NCBI GenBank assembly: GCA_963796675.1
Contig: CAWCMS010000008.1
Location: 124,001-188,000, forward strand
Length of the DNA: 64,000 nt
Direction of reading: 5' to 3'
Source of the DNA: CAWCDJ01 sp963796675
GTDB taxonomy: Bacteria; Acidobacteriota; Terriglobia; Bryobacterales; Bryobacteraceae
Below the pieces are notes generated by a model, which saw nothing but the letters and a program-made list of their open reading frames with translations, was not told where the DNA came from and did not search any database. Of the stretch, positions 10,332 through 19,200 are shown one piece after another. The number at the start of each line of letters is the position of its first letter. Position 1 is the first letter of the stretch. Both the position numbers and the translations under genes were made by a program.

Positions 10332-12368
10332 GTGTTCCGGAAATCGCTTCTTCTGTCCGCGATTGCCGCGCAGGCCGCCTTCGCTACCGCGCCCGCGCTC
10401 ATGCCGCTACCTGTTAAGGTCGTGCCCGGCCAGGGCAAATTCGCTATCGATTCGAACTTCTCCGTCGCCGCCACGGGCTACACCGGCGATCGTCTGGACG
10501 CCGTTCTGCACCGCTTCGTCGACGGACTGGTGCGCCAGACCGGAATCCCCATCCTCGACGTGGCGCCGGCCGACCCGTCGAAAGCCGGGCTCACGGTGGA
10601 GTGCGCCTCGGCGGGCCCCGGCTATCCGCAACTCAGCGAAGACGAGTCCTACACCTTGGATATCAGTGCGTCCGGCGCCGCTGTCAAATCCGCCACGATC
10701 GCGGGAGCACGGCGCGGGCTCGAGACTTTCGCCCAATTGGTGACGCCCGACGCCTCCGGCTTTTCCGCCCCCGCCATGCACATCGAAGACCGCCCCCGCT
10801 TCCCCTGGCGCGGCCTGATGATCGACGTCTCCCGCCACTGGATGCCGGTCCCCGTGATCAAGCGCAACCTCGACGCCATGGCGGCCGTGAAGCTCAACGT
10901 CTTCCACTGGCACCTCTCCGACGACCAGGGCTTTCGCGCCGAGAGCAAGCTCTATCCCAAGCTTCAGCAAATGGGTTCCGACGGCCACTATTACACTCAG
11001 GACGAGATGCGGGACGTGGTAGCGTATGCGCGCGACCGCGGCATCCGCGTGGTCCCCGAGTTCGATATCCCCGGCCACACGCTGAGCTGGCTGGTGGGCT
11101 ACCCCGACCTCTCAAACTCTCAGGGTCCCTTCACCATCGGCCGCACCTGGGGCATCTTCGACCCGGTCCTGGACCCCACCAGCGAGTATGTCTACCAGTT
11201 CCTCGACGGCTTCATCGGCGAGATGGTCCAGATCTTCCCGGACCCGTACTTCCACATCGGCGGCGATGAAGTGAACGGCAAGGCGTGGCAATCGTCGCCT
11301 CGCATTCAGGCGTTCGAGAGGGAGCACCACCTCAACGGCGCAGAGGGCCTACAAGCCTACTTCAACCAGCGCGTCGTCACGATTCTCGACAAGTACGGCA
11401 AGACGATGGTCGGCTGGGACGAGATTCTGCACGCTGGCGTCCCCAAGTCTGCCGTCATTCAGTCGTGGCGCGGCGCCAGGTCGCTGGCCGACGCCGCCAT
11501 TCAGGGCCATCGCGGCATCCTCTCCTCCGGCTACTATCTCGACCACCTCAGCACCGCCGCCTTCCATTACAAGAACGACCCGCTTTCCGGACCCGCCGCG
11601 CAACTCACTCCCGAGCAGGCGGCGCGGATCCTGGGCGGGGAAGCGTGCATCTGGGCCGAGTACGTCAGCCAGGAGACGATCGATTCGCGGATCTGGCCGC
11701 GCATGGCCGCGATCGCCGAACGGCTCTGGTCTCCCCAGAGCGTCACCGATATCGATTCCATGTACGCGCGTATGGAACAGATTAGCCGCTTCCTCAACTG
11801 GACCGGCGTGGAGCACCGCACCGGCTATCAGCCGATGCTCGACCGCATGGCGGACGGTCAGCCGGATGCAGCGCTGCGGGTGCTAGCCGATGCCTCCGAG
11901 GCACTCGGTCTCGGGCCGCGTGCCCGCGCCCGCAAGTACACCAGCCTGGTGCCGCTCAATCGCTTCGTGGATGCCGTGCGGCCGGAAAGCGAGAGCGTGC
12001 GCGCAGTGGAGCAGGCAGCCGCCAAGGTCGCGGCCGGCGGCGGGGATACCGCCGCGTTGCGCGAACAGTTTTCCGTCTGGGCCGCCAATGATGCGAAGTT
12101 CGTGAAACTGGCGGATGGCAATGCGCTTCTCGACGAAGTGAAGCCACTCTCGAAGAATCTCTCGGCACTCGGAACCATGGGGCTCGAAGCGCTCGACTAC
12201 CTGTCGCGCGGAGCGGCGCCCACGGCCTGGCTCACCGCACAGCGGGCCGAGCTCGCGCGCATTGCGCCCGAAATCATGGGCGCGCGACGCCCGAATGGAG
12301 AAGTCGTCATGGCCGCGGCCCGCCCGGTGAAGATCCTGATCGACGCCTTGACCGGCCGCGGTAAATAG
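10332..12368 (+). CDS. Beta-N-acetylhexosaminidase, GH20
   Basis: 678 residues. A signal peptide (about residues 1-20) is followed by a GH20b-like domain ending near 'GARRGLETFAQLV' and the catalytic barrel with 'IEDRPRFPWRGLMIDVSRH', 'LNVFHWHLSDDQGFR' and the catalytic pair in 'FHIGGDEV' (D312-E313). By family it removes terminal GlcNAc/GalNAc from glycans or chitin oligomers outside the cytoplasm, with substrate-assisted catalysis. A helical C-terminal extension follows the barrel. The start is GTG 10332; the nearby AAGGAA is unusually close, so a downstream start cannot be excluded. It converges on the reductase gene with 3 bp between stops. Confidence 0.9.
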   Translation: MFRKSLLLSAIAAQAAFATAPALMPLPVKVVPGQGKFAIDSNFSVAATGYTGDRLDAVLHRFVDGLVRQTGIPILDVAPADPSKAGLTVECASAGPGYPQLSEDESYTLDISASGAAVKSATIAGARRGLETFAQLVTPDASGFSAPAMHIEDRPRFPWRGLMIDVSRHWMPVPVIKRNLDAMAAVKLNVFHWHLSDDQGFRAESKLYPKLQQMGSDGHYYTQDEMRDVVAYARDRGIRVVPEFDIPGHTLSWLVGYPDLSNSQGPFTIGRTWGIFDPVLDPTSEYVYQFLDGFIGEMVQIFPDPYFHIGGDEVNGKAWQSSPRIQAFEREHHLNGAEGLQAYFNQRVVTILDKYGKTMVGWDEILHAGVPKSAVIQSWRGARSLADAAIQGHRGILSSGYYLDHLSTAAFHYKNDPLSGPAAQLTPEQAARILGGEACIWAEYVSQETIDSRIWPRMAAIAERLWSPQSVTDIDSMYARMEQISRFLNWTGVEHRTGYQPMLDRMADGQPDAALRVLADASEALGLGPRARARKYTSLVPLNRFVDAVRPESESVRAVEQAAAKVAAGGGDTAALREQFSVWAANDAKFVKLADGNALLDEVKPLSKNLSALGTMGLEALDYLSRGAAPTAWLTAQRAELARIAPEIMGARRPNGEVVMAAARPVKILIDALTGRGK

Positions 12369-12371
12369 CGA

Positions 12372-13073
12372 TTACGCCGGCCGCGCGAAGTCGCCCGGGC
12401 TCTTCGACGTGGCCCGCCATTCCGCTGTGCGGCTCGGCCTGGCATCCAGGAGCGCCTTCTTCACGCCGCGCGCATCCAGGTCGGTCGCATAGACCGGAGT
12501 GCCCGGCTGCTGCCGCCACGATTCGTCGACGTTGCCGGCGTCCACCGGGTCGAACCCGATCTGGTCCACCAGGCGCAGCACGACGGCCTTGGCCTTCGGA
12601 TCGTCTCCCGCCACCGGAAGAGCGATGCGGCCCGGCATTCCCGCCGGCCTGCCGCGATCCCGCAGGTGCTCGGCGTAGATGTTATTGAACGCTTTCACGA
12701 CCGGCCGCCCGAGTTGCTGCGAGACCCACCGGCTTTCGGTGAGACCGCCTTCAATACCGTCGATGCGGCCGTCCCTCTGCTGCGGATAGTAGTTGCCGGT
12801 ATCGATGACGACCACGTTCGGGCCCACGCCCTCGAACAGGCCGCGCGGCAACTGAGTAATGTTCTTCTGTGGAATGGTGACCACCACCACTTCGCCGGCG
12901 TGAGCCGCATCCTCAACCGTAACGGGCTTCGCGCCCGTCTCCTTCGCCAGTGCGATCAGCGCATCCGACTGCGGACCGCGCGAATTCGCCACGAACACTT
13001 CGTGTCCCAATTCCCGGAAGCGGTGCGTCAACGCGCCTCCGATATTTCCAGCGCCAATAATTCCGATCTTCAT
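12372..13073 (-). CDS. NADPH-dependent F420 reductase-like Rossmann protein
   Basis: 233 residues. The N-terminal Rossmann motif 'IGIIGAGNIGGALTHRF' is followed by 'EVFVANSRGP', which has the Arg/Ser context typical of NADP binding. 'VVIDTGNYYP' and 'VVKAFNNIYAEHL' then match the F420H2:NADP oxidoreductase-like (NpdG/COG2085) family. Known members either reduce NADP with F420H2 or act as dinucleotide-binding dehydrogenases. Whether this organism uses F420 cannot be told from the window. It lies 17 nt downstream of the dps-like gene on the same strand, so the two likely share a transcript, perhaps in stress response. Confidence 0.85.
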   Translation of the reverse strand: MKIGIIGAGNIGGALTHRFRELGHEVFVANSRGPQSDALIALAKETGAKPVTVEDAAHAGEVVVVTIPQKNITQLPRGLFEGVGPNVVVIDTGNYYPQQRDGRIDGIEGGLTESRWVSQQLGRPVVKAFNNIYAEHLRDRGRPAGMPGRIALPVAGDDPKAKAVVLRLVDQIGFDPVDAGNVDESWRQQPGTPVYATDLDARGVKKALLDARPSRTAEWRATSKSPGDFARPA

Positions 13074-13090
13074 GGATCCGTAATCCTCCC

Positions 13091-13603
13091 TCAGAGCCCG
13101 TTTACAATTTCGCCAAGGAACCAGGCGCGCCGCTCACTCTGGTCGATCCACGTTTCGATCAGGCTGGTGGTCGCGACATCGCAGTACTCGTCGCAGACCT
13201 CGTGCGTCTTGCGCAGGAAGCGCGTCAGTTCCCGATTATCGTGCCGGAGTTCGTTCAGCATCTCCTCCGGCGTGAGTTCCTTCCGATCGTTGTCGTGAAT
13301 TCTCTGATGGCGCGTGATATCGGCGATGGACCGTAGTGTGGTTCCGCCCAACTTGCGCGCGCGCTCCGCCACGTCGTCGGACATGGCAAAAATCTGTGCG
13401 GCCTGCTCGTCGAGCAACAGGTGGTAATCGCGGAAGTGCCGCCCGGTCATATGCCAGTGGAAATTCTTGGTCTTCATGTATAGTGCGAAAACGTCCGCCA
13501 GCATATGACGGAGTTCCACGCAGATCTTTTCCACACCCTCGCGGCCCAAGTCCGCAGTCGGTTCCGCATTCATGATTTCCGGTTTTTCTAAGGTTTTCGG
13601 CAT
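13091..13603 (-). CDS. dps: Dps/ferritin-like DNA-binding protein
   Basis: 170 residues. The ferroxidase-type motif is clear: 'KNFHWHMTGRHFRDYHLLL' followed by 'DEQAAQIFAMSDDVAERAR', giving the His/His/Asp/Glu ligands shared between subunits in Dps dodecamers. Family role: oxidise and store iron using H2O2 and protect DNA in stress. The frame stays open far upstream, but ATG 13603 has GGAGG six bases before it and gives the normal family length, so I start there. It is the first gene of a probable two-gene operon with the reductase downstream. Confidence 0.92.
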   Translation of the reverse strand: MPKTLEKPEIMNAEPTADLGREGVEKICVELRHMLADVFALYMKTKNFHWHMTGRHFRDYHLLLDEQAAQIFAMSDDVAERARKLGGTTLRSIADITRHQRIHDNDRKELTPEEMLNELRHDNRELTRFLRKTHEVCDEYCDVATTSLIETWIDQSERRAWFLGEIVNGL

Positions 13604-13768
13604 TTTCTTCCTCCGTGCTTCTCTCTGTTGGATGCGCCGCGCCTTCGGGCGGCAACAAGCGTTTGCCGCGGGTCGCCGCGATTTGTCCTGCGCCGTACGT
13701 CTGATTCGGCGCGGCCGGGGCCTGTGACATAATTGGAGCGATCTCAGTTGCGGGCAGGGGGCGCAAGG

Positions 13769-14930
13769 ATGCAGAGCGCGGCGCGGTTCCTTCTTCTCGG
13801 AGCGATCGCAATTCTTTCCCTGGCGGCCCAGACGGGCGGAGGAATCGGGGACTCGACCCCGACCACCGGCGGCGGGATCCGCGGACCCGATACATCGCGG
13901 TCCACCTATATCTCGGGCAAGGTCGTCATGCAGGACGGTTCGGCGGTCCTGCCCAACATTGCCATTCAGCGAGTCTGCGGCGGGATCTCGAAAACCATGG
14001 CCTTCACCGGCTCCGATGGACGTTTCAGTTTTCAATGGAGCGACAGCAACCGCGTCGTTACGGATACTGCCGACGCCGGCTCCGGTTCCAGCCGCAACGG
14101 CGATTCCGACGGATTCGGCAACGCGCAATCCGCCGGTGGCGCCAACGCCCTCGCGAGCGATCCGTTCGGCAGCCGCATGATGAATTGCGAACTGCGCGCA
14201 AGCCAGGCGGGATTCACTTCCGACGCCGTCAAGCTGTTTAACCACGGCGCCGATAGCCCGGATATCGGCATCATCGTCCTCAGCCGCGTCGCGGGTGTCG
14301 CAGGGTCTTCCATTAGCGTCACCTCGATGAGAGCGCCGGAAAAAGCGCGGAAGGCCTACGAGGACGGCTTGCGTGCCCTTTTAAAAAACAGACCCGCCGA
14401 CGCCTCGAAAGACTTCGAAAAGGCGGTGGACCTGTACCCCCAATACGCCGACGCGTGGGTGCAGTTGGGTAAATTGCAACATCGGAAGGCAATCCATCGC
14501 GTCCGCCCGAGCCGCGCTGCGGAAGGCCATGGAATCCGATCCGAACCTGGTCGCGCCTTACATGGAGTTGGGTCTCCTGGCCGCGAAAGATGCGAACTGG
14601 CAGGAATCCGCCAGATATCTCGATCGCGCCGTGGAACTGGACCCCGCTTATTTTCCGCAGGCCTGGTACGCCGATGCGGTGGCCAATTACAACCTCCAGA
14701 AATACGACGCGGCCGAAAGGGCCGCGCGCGTGGCGGTGAGGCTCGACCCGCGACATGCCAACCCGCGATCGGCATATCTGCTGGGTCTCGTATTGGCCGA
14801 GAAGCACGATTACGCCGGGGCGGCCGCGGAGCTGAGAACCTACATGACACTCGCGCCGAATGCGCCGGATCTGTCCCAGGCGAAGGAGCAACTCGGGCGA
14901 TTCGAGAAGCTGGCGGGCGACGGGAAGTAG
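13769..14930 (+). pseudogene. Secreted carboxypeptidase-regulatory-like/TPR protein, frameshifted
   Basis: The start is ATG 13769 with a signal peptide ending 'SLAAQ'. An N-terminal region ('GKVVMQDGSAVLPNIAIQ', 'DGRFSFQW') resembles a carboxypeptidase-regulatory/CNA-B-like beta domain. TPR repeats follow ('KAYEDGLRALLKNRPADASK', 'DLYPQYADAWVQLGKLQ'). After about 14488 the frame becomes nonsense, and the next frame takes over with 'ARAALRKAMESDPNLVAPY' and further TPRs up to TAG 14930. One extra base near 14488-14500 explains the break. The protein would be about 386 residues. Such proteins are common in Acidobacteriota, with no assigned role. Real decay or sequence error cannot be separated here. 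Confidence 0.75.
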
Positions 14931-15253
14931 CAGCACGCGTGGGAAACGGGATAGGTCTGACTGCCCGCGAGTGCCGTGAATACCACATACATCAATCTGA
15001 CTGCCGGGATCGGCCGATCGAATTAATAGTGGTCGAGTTAAAGGGAGAACGGTAGATCAGGGCTGCCATCGTCGCGTGGATTCGTATGCGCTGCTCTAGT
15101 CGAGGTCCATCCGGCCACGGGTCACTTCTCATCGTCGCGCGTTTTACGTCGGCTGACACTGTGGAATATTTCGACGCTAACGCCCGGAACTTCAGGGATG
15201 CAGTTCACGTACTACAATAACGGGCAGCCTACTTCTGCCCCGGAGCCGATGCT
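14931..15253. other. Non-coding gap
   Basis: About 320 bp after the TPR gene. I see no convincing frame, RNA gene or repeat in it, apart from a GGAG at 15242-15245 that serves as the ribosome binding site of the following small gene. Confidence 0.5.
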
Positions 15254-15430
15254 ATGAGAACCCTTAAAGCATCCCTGTTGGCAAGCGCGATTGGAACTGG
15301 AGCGTGGCTGACTGGCCTGACACGGATAATGCGGCCCGCACATCCCCAATGGGCTGCGTTCTTCTTGACGATCGGCGCCACTGTCGCGCTGATGTACGTT
15401 TTGCCTGTGCCACGGAGAGAGTTGCCGTGA
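15254..15430 (+). CDS. Small two-helix membrane protein, 58 residues
   Basis: ATG 15254 to TGA 15428-15430. GGAG lies 8 nt upstream. The protein has two hydrophobic helices: roughly residues 6-22 ('ASLLASAIGTGAWLTGL') and 35-52 ('AFFLTIGATVALMYVLP'), separated by a Pro/His/Gln-containing turn, with a basic C-terminus ending 'RRELP'. No family recognised. The reverse strand has overlapping open frames here, but these lack any recognisable composition or ribosome site, so I favour this one. Confidence 0.55.
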   Translation: MRTLKASLLASAIGTGAWLTGLTRIMRPAHPQWAAFFLTIGATVALMYVLPVPRRELP

Positions 15431-15553
15431 AGCCTCAACAGCGGGTCTGGTGTTGGGACTTTCGAAATCGATGCATGCCTCAGAGGGCACCCGTAAAGCC
15501 GGTACGACCCCATCGATGATTCCGGCCAAGAAATGCCATGCGAAAGCCAACCT

Positions 15554-15922
15554 TCAATCCCGGGACTTCCATCCACCCTGTCGGAGAGCCGTGATCGCCA
15601 CCATCAATGGGACCAATAAGAATACCGATTGTCGCCGATACTTGGCCATCGCGCGGCGCTGATCGGTCAGTTCGTCACCCATCTCGGCGAGAGCGCTTCC
15701 GCGCTTGCTGATTGCCACGGCATACACGAGCATCGGAACGTAGTTGATCCCGAGCAGAATGAGATACACCCCTAGGACGAGTTGCCAACCGGAACCTCCG
15801 CGCAGCAGCGTCAGAATGCCCAGAGCGACCGACAAGAGCACCCCACTTGCGTACTCGGCAATAATCAACCTTGCACCGAAATACGCGATATCGATGGCGG
15901 CGAGCTTTCGGGGGTTCAGCAT
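15554..15922 (-). CDS. Hypothetical integral membrane protein, 122 residues
   Basis: Helices near 'LLSVALGILTLLRGG', 'LVLGVYLILLGINYVPMLVYAVAI' (split here across two helices) and 'SVFLLVPLMVAITAL', with a charged loop 'ELTDQRRAMAKYRRQ' between them. Family not recognised. ATG 15922 is preceded directly by GTG 15925, and either could start. A TATAAT hexamer lies 14 nt upstream of the ATG and there is no Shine-Dalgarno sequence, suggesting a very short leader. Confidence 0.65.
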   Translation of the reverse strand: MLNPRKLAAIDIAYFGARLIIAEYASGVLLSVALGILTLLRGGSGWQLVLGVYLILLGINYVPMLVYAVAISKRGSALAEMGDELTDQRRAMAKYRRQSVFLLVPLMVAITALRQGGWKSRD

Positions 15923-15936
15923 CACCGAAGCGCCGT

Positions 15937-15942
15937 ATTATA
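15937..15942 (-). promoter_or_regulatory. Probable -10 element TATAAT
   Basis: On the minus strand this reads TATAAT, a perfect -10 hexamer, and would start transcription near 15930, 5-8 nt before the GTG/ATG of the membrane protein gene. The -35 region is weak. Confidence 0.45.
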
Positions 15943-16227
15943 CGCCCGATGCCGATTCACCGGATCACGTAAATCCATGTTGACGCTTTGTCCCCATCCC
16001 GGACCTCGCGGCGCGGGGCAGGCGTTAACTACTATTATCGGTGGCTATTTCGGCCTAGGACGGGCAGGTCATCACTGTGGTGCTCTTTGCCAGGCGCCCG
16101 AGTCGGATGTGCTTCAGATGGCGAGATGGGCGTGATACGTCAAGTTGACGGGTGACTTTGGCTGTTTGGTGTTACACTTGTGCCGTCGAAAAACAACCCG
16201 ATTACTGCTCGAAAGAGGACGACCGCC

Positions 16228-19200
16228 ATGGCGCTCCGCAAGCATGCTGCCTCCGTCTTCTCGACGCTTTTCGTCCTCTGGGCCGTCTTTGTGTGCGTTG
16301 AGAAGTTCCCAAGATCGGGCAAACAGTCTTCGCCCATTTCCCGCGTCACTGTTTCCGTGGCCCGGCTCCCTCTCACATCACCCACTCCGCGGGCGCAAAT
16401 CCAGCATCATGGCTGGACCGCCGCCGAATTCGCCGATCTCCACCGCGATCAGTCCCGCTCCTCCGCACTCGAGGTTCAGAAGACCTTCGCCGGCGCCGCA
16501 TCCACGGTCAACTTCAACTGGATCAATCCCGGTCCCGTGAACCCCACCGTGCAGATCGGCGGCCAATACACAGGGGTGTCTGGCAAACTCCAGGCCTTTG
16601 CCTTGGATCCTTCGAATGCAAAAGTGATGTATGCGGGTGGCGGAGGCGGTTCCGGCAACGAAGGACCTGCCACCGAAGCCGGTGTCTTCAAATCCATCGA
16701 CGGAGGCAGTTCCTGGGCCGCCGCAAACCAGGGCCTCCTCGACACCTTCGTGAATGTCCTGTGGGTCGATCCCTCGAATCCGAGTGTGCTGCTCGCCGGC
16801 ACAGAATTCGGAGGCCTATACCGCAGCAACGACGCCGCTGCGACCTGGGCCCCCGTGCTCTCGGATGCCTCCGTGAGCGCGATTGTCAGCGTGACGGGCG
16901 GCATCATTGCGGGGACCGCTGCCGGCTTCGAGTTCTCCAGCAACGACGGGCTTACCTGGACGCTCCTCCAACACACCGCTTCCGGAGTACGCTGCATGGC
17001 CGTGAATGGCAGCGACATCATCGCCGGCCTTGACGGCGGCGATATCCTCTGGAGAGCGCCGTCCGACACCTCCTGGCGCACTGTTGCTTCCAACCCTAAC
17101 CTCACGATTTGGGACATCGCCATCGATCCCGTCGATCCCACCGTTTCCTATTATGCGCGGGGCTACGGCGGTACGCCCAATGCGGTTTTCCGAACTATGG
17201 ACCGCGGTGTCTCCTGGCATAACATCAACGCACCTACCAGCACTAACGGAGGCTTCTCCCAAACACTTGCCGTGCGCGCCTCCGATCGCGCGATCCTAGT
17301 CTCCGGCCAGAGCATGCTCTATCAGAGCCTCGATTTCGGATCGACTTGGGAACAGCTCAATTGCCCTTGGGACAGCCGCAAAATTTTCCTGTTTCCCGCG
17401 TCTTCCTCCATGGTCATGGGAAGCGACCATGGCCTCCACTGGTCCGACGACGGCGGCAAAACCTGGCGCGACCTCACTCCCACGATCTCCGCGAATATTC
17501 TATTCAGCGTGGCCGTTAGCGGCCCGACCATCCTCACCTCGTCTCAGGACTTTGGCCCCTTCGTCTCCCTAGACGGCGGCAAAACTTGGACTAGCCCCTC
17601 CGGCCCCCTTGCCGAAAGCGGAGGGGTCGCTATCAACCCCGCCGATTCCACCCATTGCTATGCGTTCACCAACTCAAATCTCGCCGTCTCCGTCGATGGA
17701 TGCCAGACCTTTCACTCGGTTACCGGACCCACCTGGCAGAACTATGTTCCCGCGTCCAATCAGAATCTGATTGCCATCGATCCGCACGCCCCGTCCAACG
17801 TCTATGTGGGAGCCTCCGACGGTGTCTGGCTCAGCAGCGATTGGGGTTCGAACTTCAATCACCTGAGCTGGCCGATCACGCAGGTCTCCCAGATAGCCTT
17901 CGACCAGTTAGCCTCTGGCGTAATCTACGTCTGCTCCACCGGCGGCTTTTACCAATCGATAAACGGCGGTGCTACCTGGAATAAGCTGTCCCTACCCACT
18001 TCGTCCTCACCATACGCGGCAGCAGTGTCCCCCACGAACAGCAACGTGATCCTGGTCGCATTGAGCAACGGCGCGGGCCGGCAGCAAGGCGGCGTGCTGC
18101 GCAGCGTCGATGGAGGGGTGACCTTCAACTTCGCGAATCAAGGTCTCTCCACCGTCAACTTCAACCTCGGAGCCGATCAGCAGGCCATTGCTTTCAATCC
18201 CGCGCCGCCAGCCGGAACCGTTCCGGTGGTTGCCCTCGCCACTACCGGCGGTATCTATGCTTCTACGGATCTCGGCAGCACGTGGCAGAACATCGGCGCC
18301 AACGCCACCCCTCACGTGTTCTCAGATGTCCATTGGGATCGTGGCTATCTCTGGGCCTCTACTTACGGTCAGGGAGTCCTCCGCTCCGATCAGCCCATAT
18401 CGAGCGCCACCTTCTCGTCGGCCCTCAAAGTAACCGGCGGTCCCATCTGGTTCACCAACATCATGGGCTTCTCCACCTCCGGCTCGCAGACACTTCAGGT
18501 CACCACCGTCGGATCCACCCAGAATCTTGCTGTTTCCACTGCCCAAAGCCCTGGCTCGTGCGGTAACTGGCTCTCGGCGGATCCCCCTTCCGGAGCCACC
18601 ACCGGCACGACAACCGGCTTCCCGGTTACGGTCTCTTACATCGTGGCCGGCCTCCCCGCGAATACCACCGCAACCTGCACCGGCACCGTTACGGTGACGA
18701 GCAGCAGTGCCACCGTAACCATCCCGGTGACGCTTCAAATCGTCCAGGTCTCTCAGAGCAGAGTGCAAAAATGGAATCTGGCCTTCACCCAGTCATCTCT
18801 GGGTGTCGAAAGCATGAACATGGTGTTCGATTCCAGACGCCAGATTACGGTAATGTTCGGCGGCCGCAACTGGCCTGCGAATACCACGGTTTATTCCAAT
18901 ACTTATCAGTACACGCCCACTGGCTGGGATCAAATCGCCACTCCCAATTCCCCGCCGGGGAGATTCTGGTCCGCCATGGCGTACGACGACCACCGGCAGC
19001 GGATAGTTCTTTTCGGCGGCCAGACCCTCTCCAGCAAGTTCGGCGACACCTGGGAATTCGACGGCACCAACTGGAATCCCGTATCCTCCGTCCACAGCCC
19101 CGGTGCCCAGAGCGGCATGTCCATGACCTACGACTCCTGCAGGCAGAAGACAGTTCTCTTCGATACTCAGGGCAAGACCTGGGAATACGACGGCGCCGAC

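Noticed and set aside
13604..14245. Upstream extension of the dps-like frame
   Set aside because: It overlaps the opposite-strand TPR gene and lacks Dps character; the ribosome site at 13610-13614 fixes the start at 13603.
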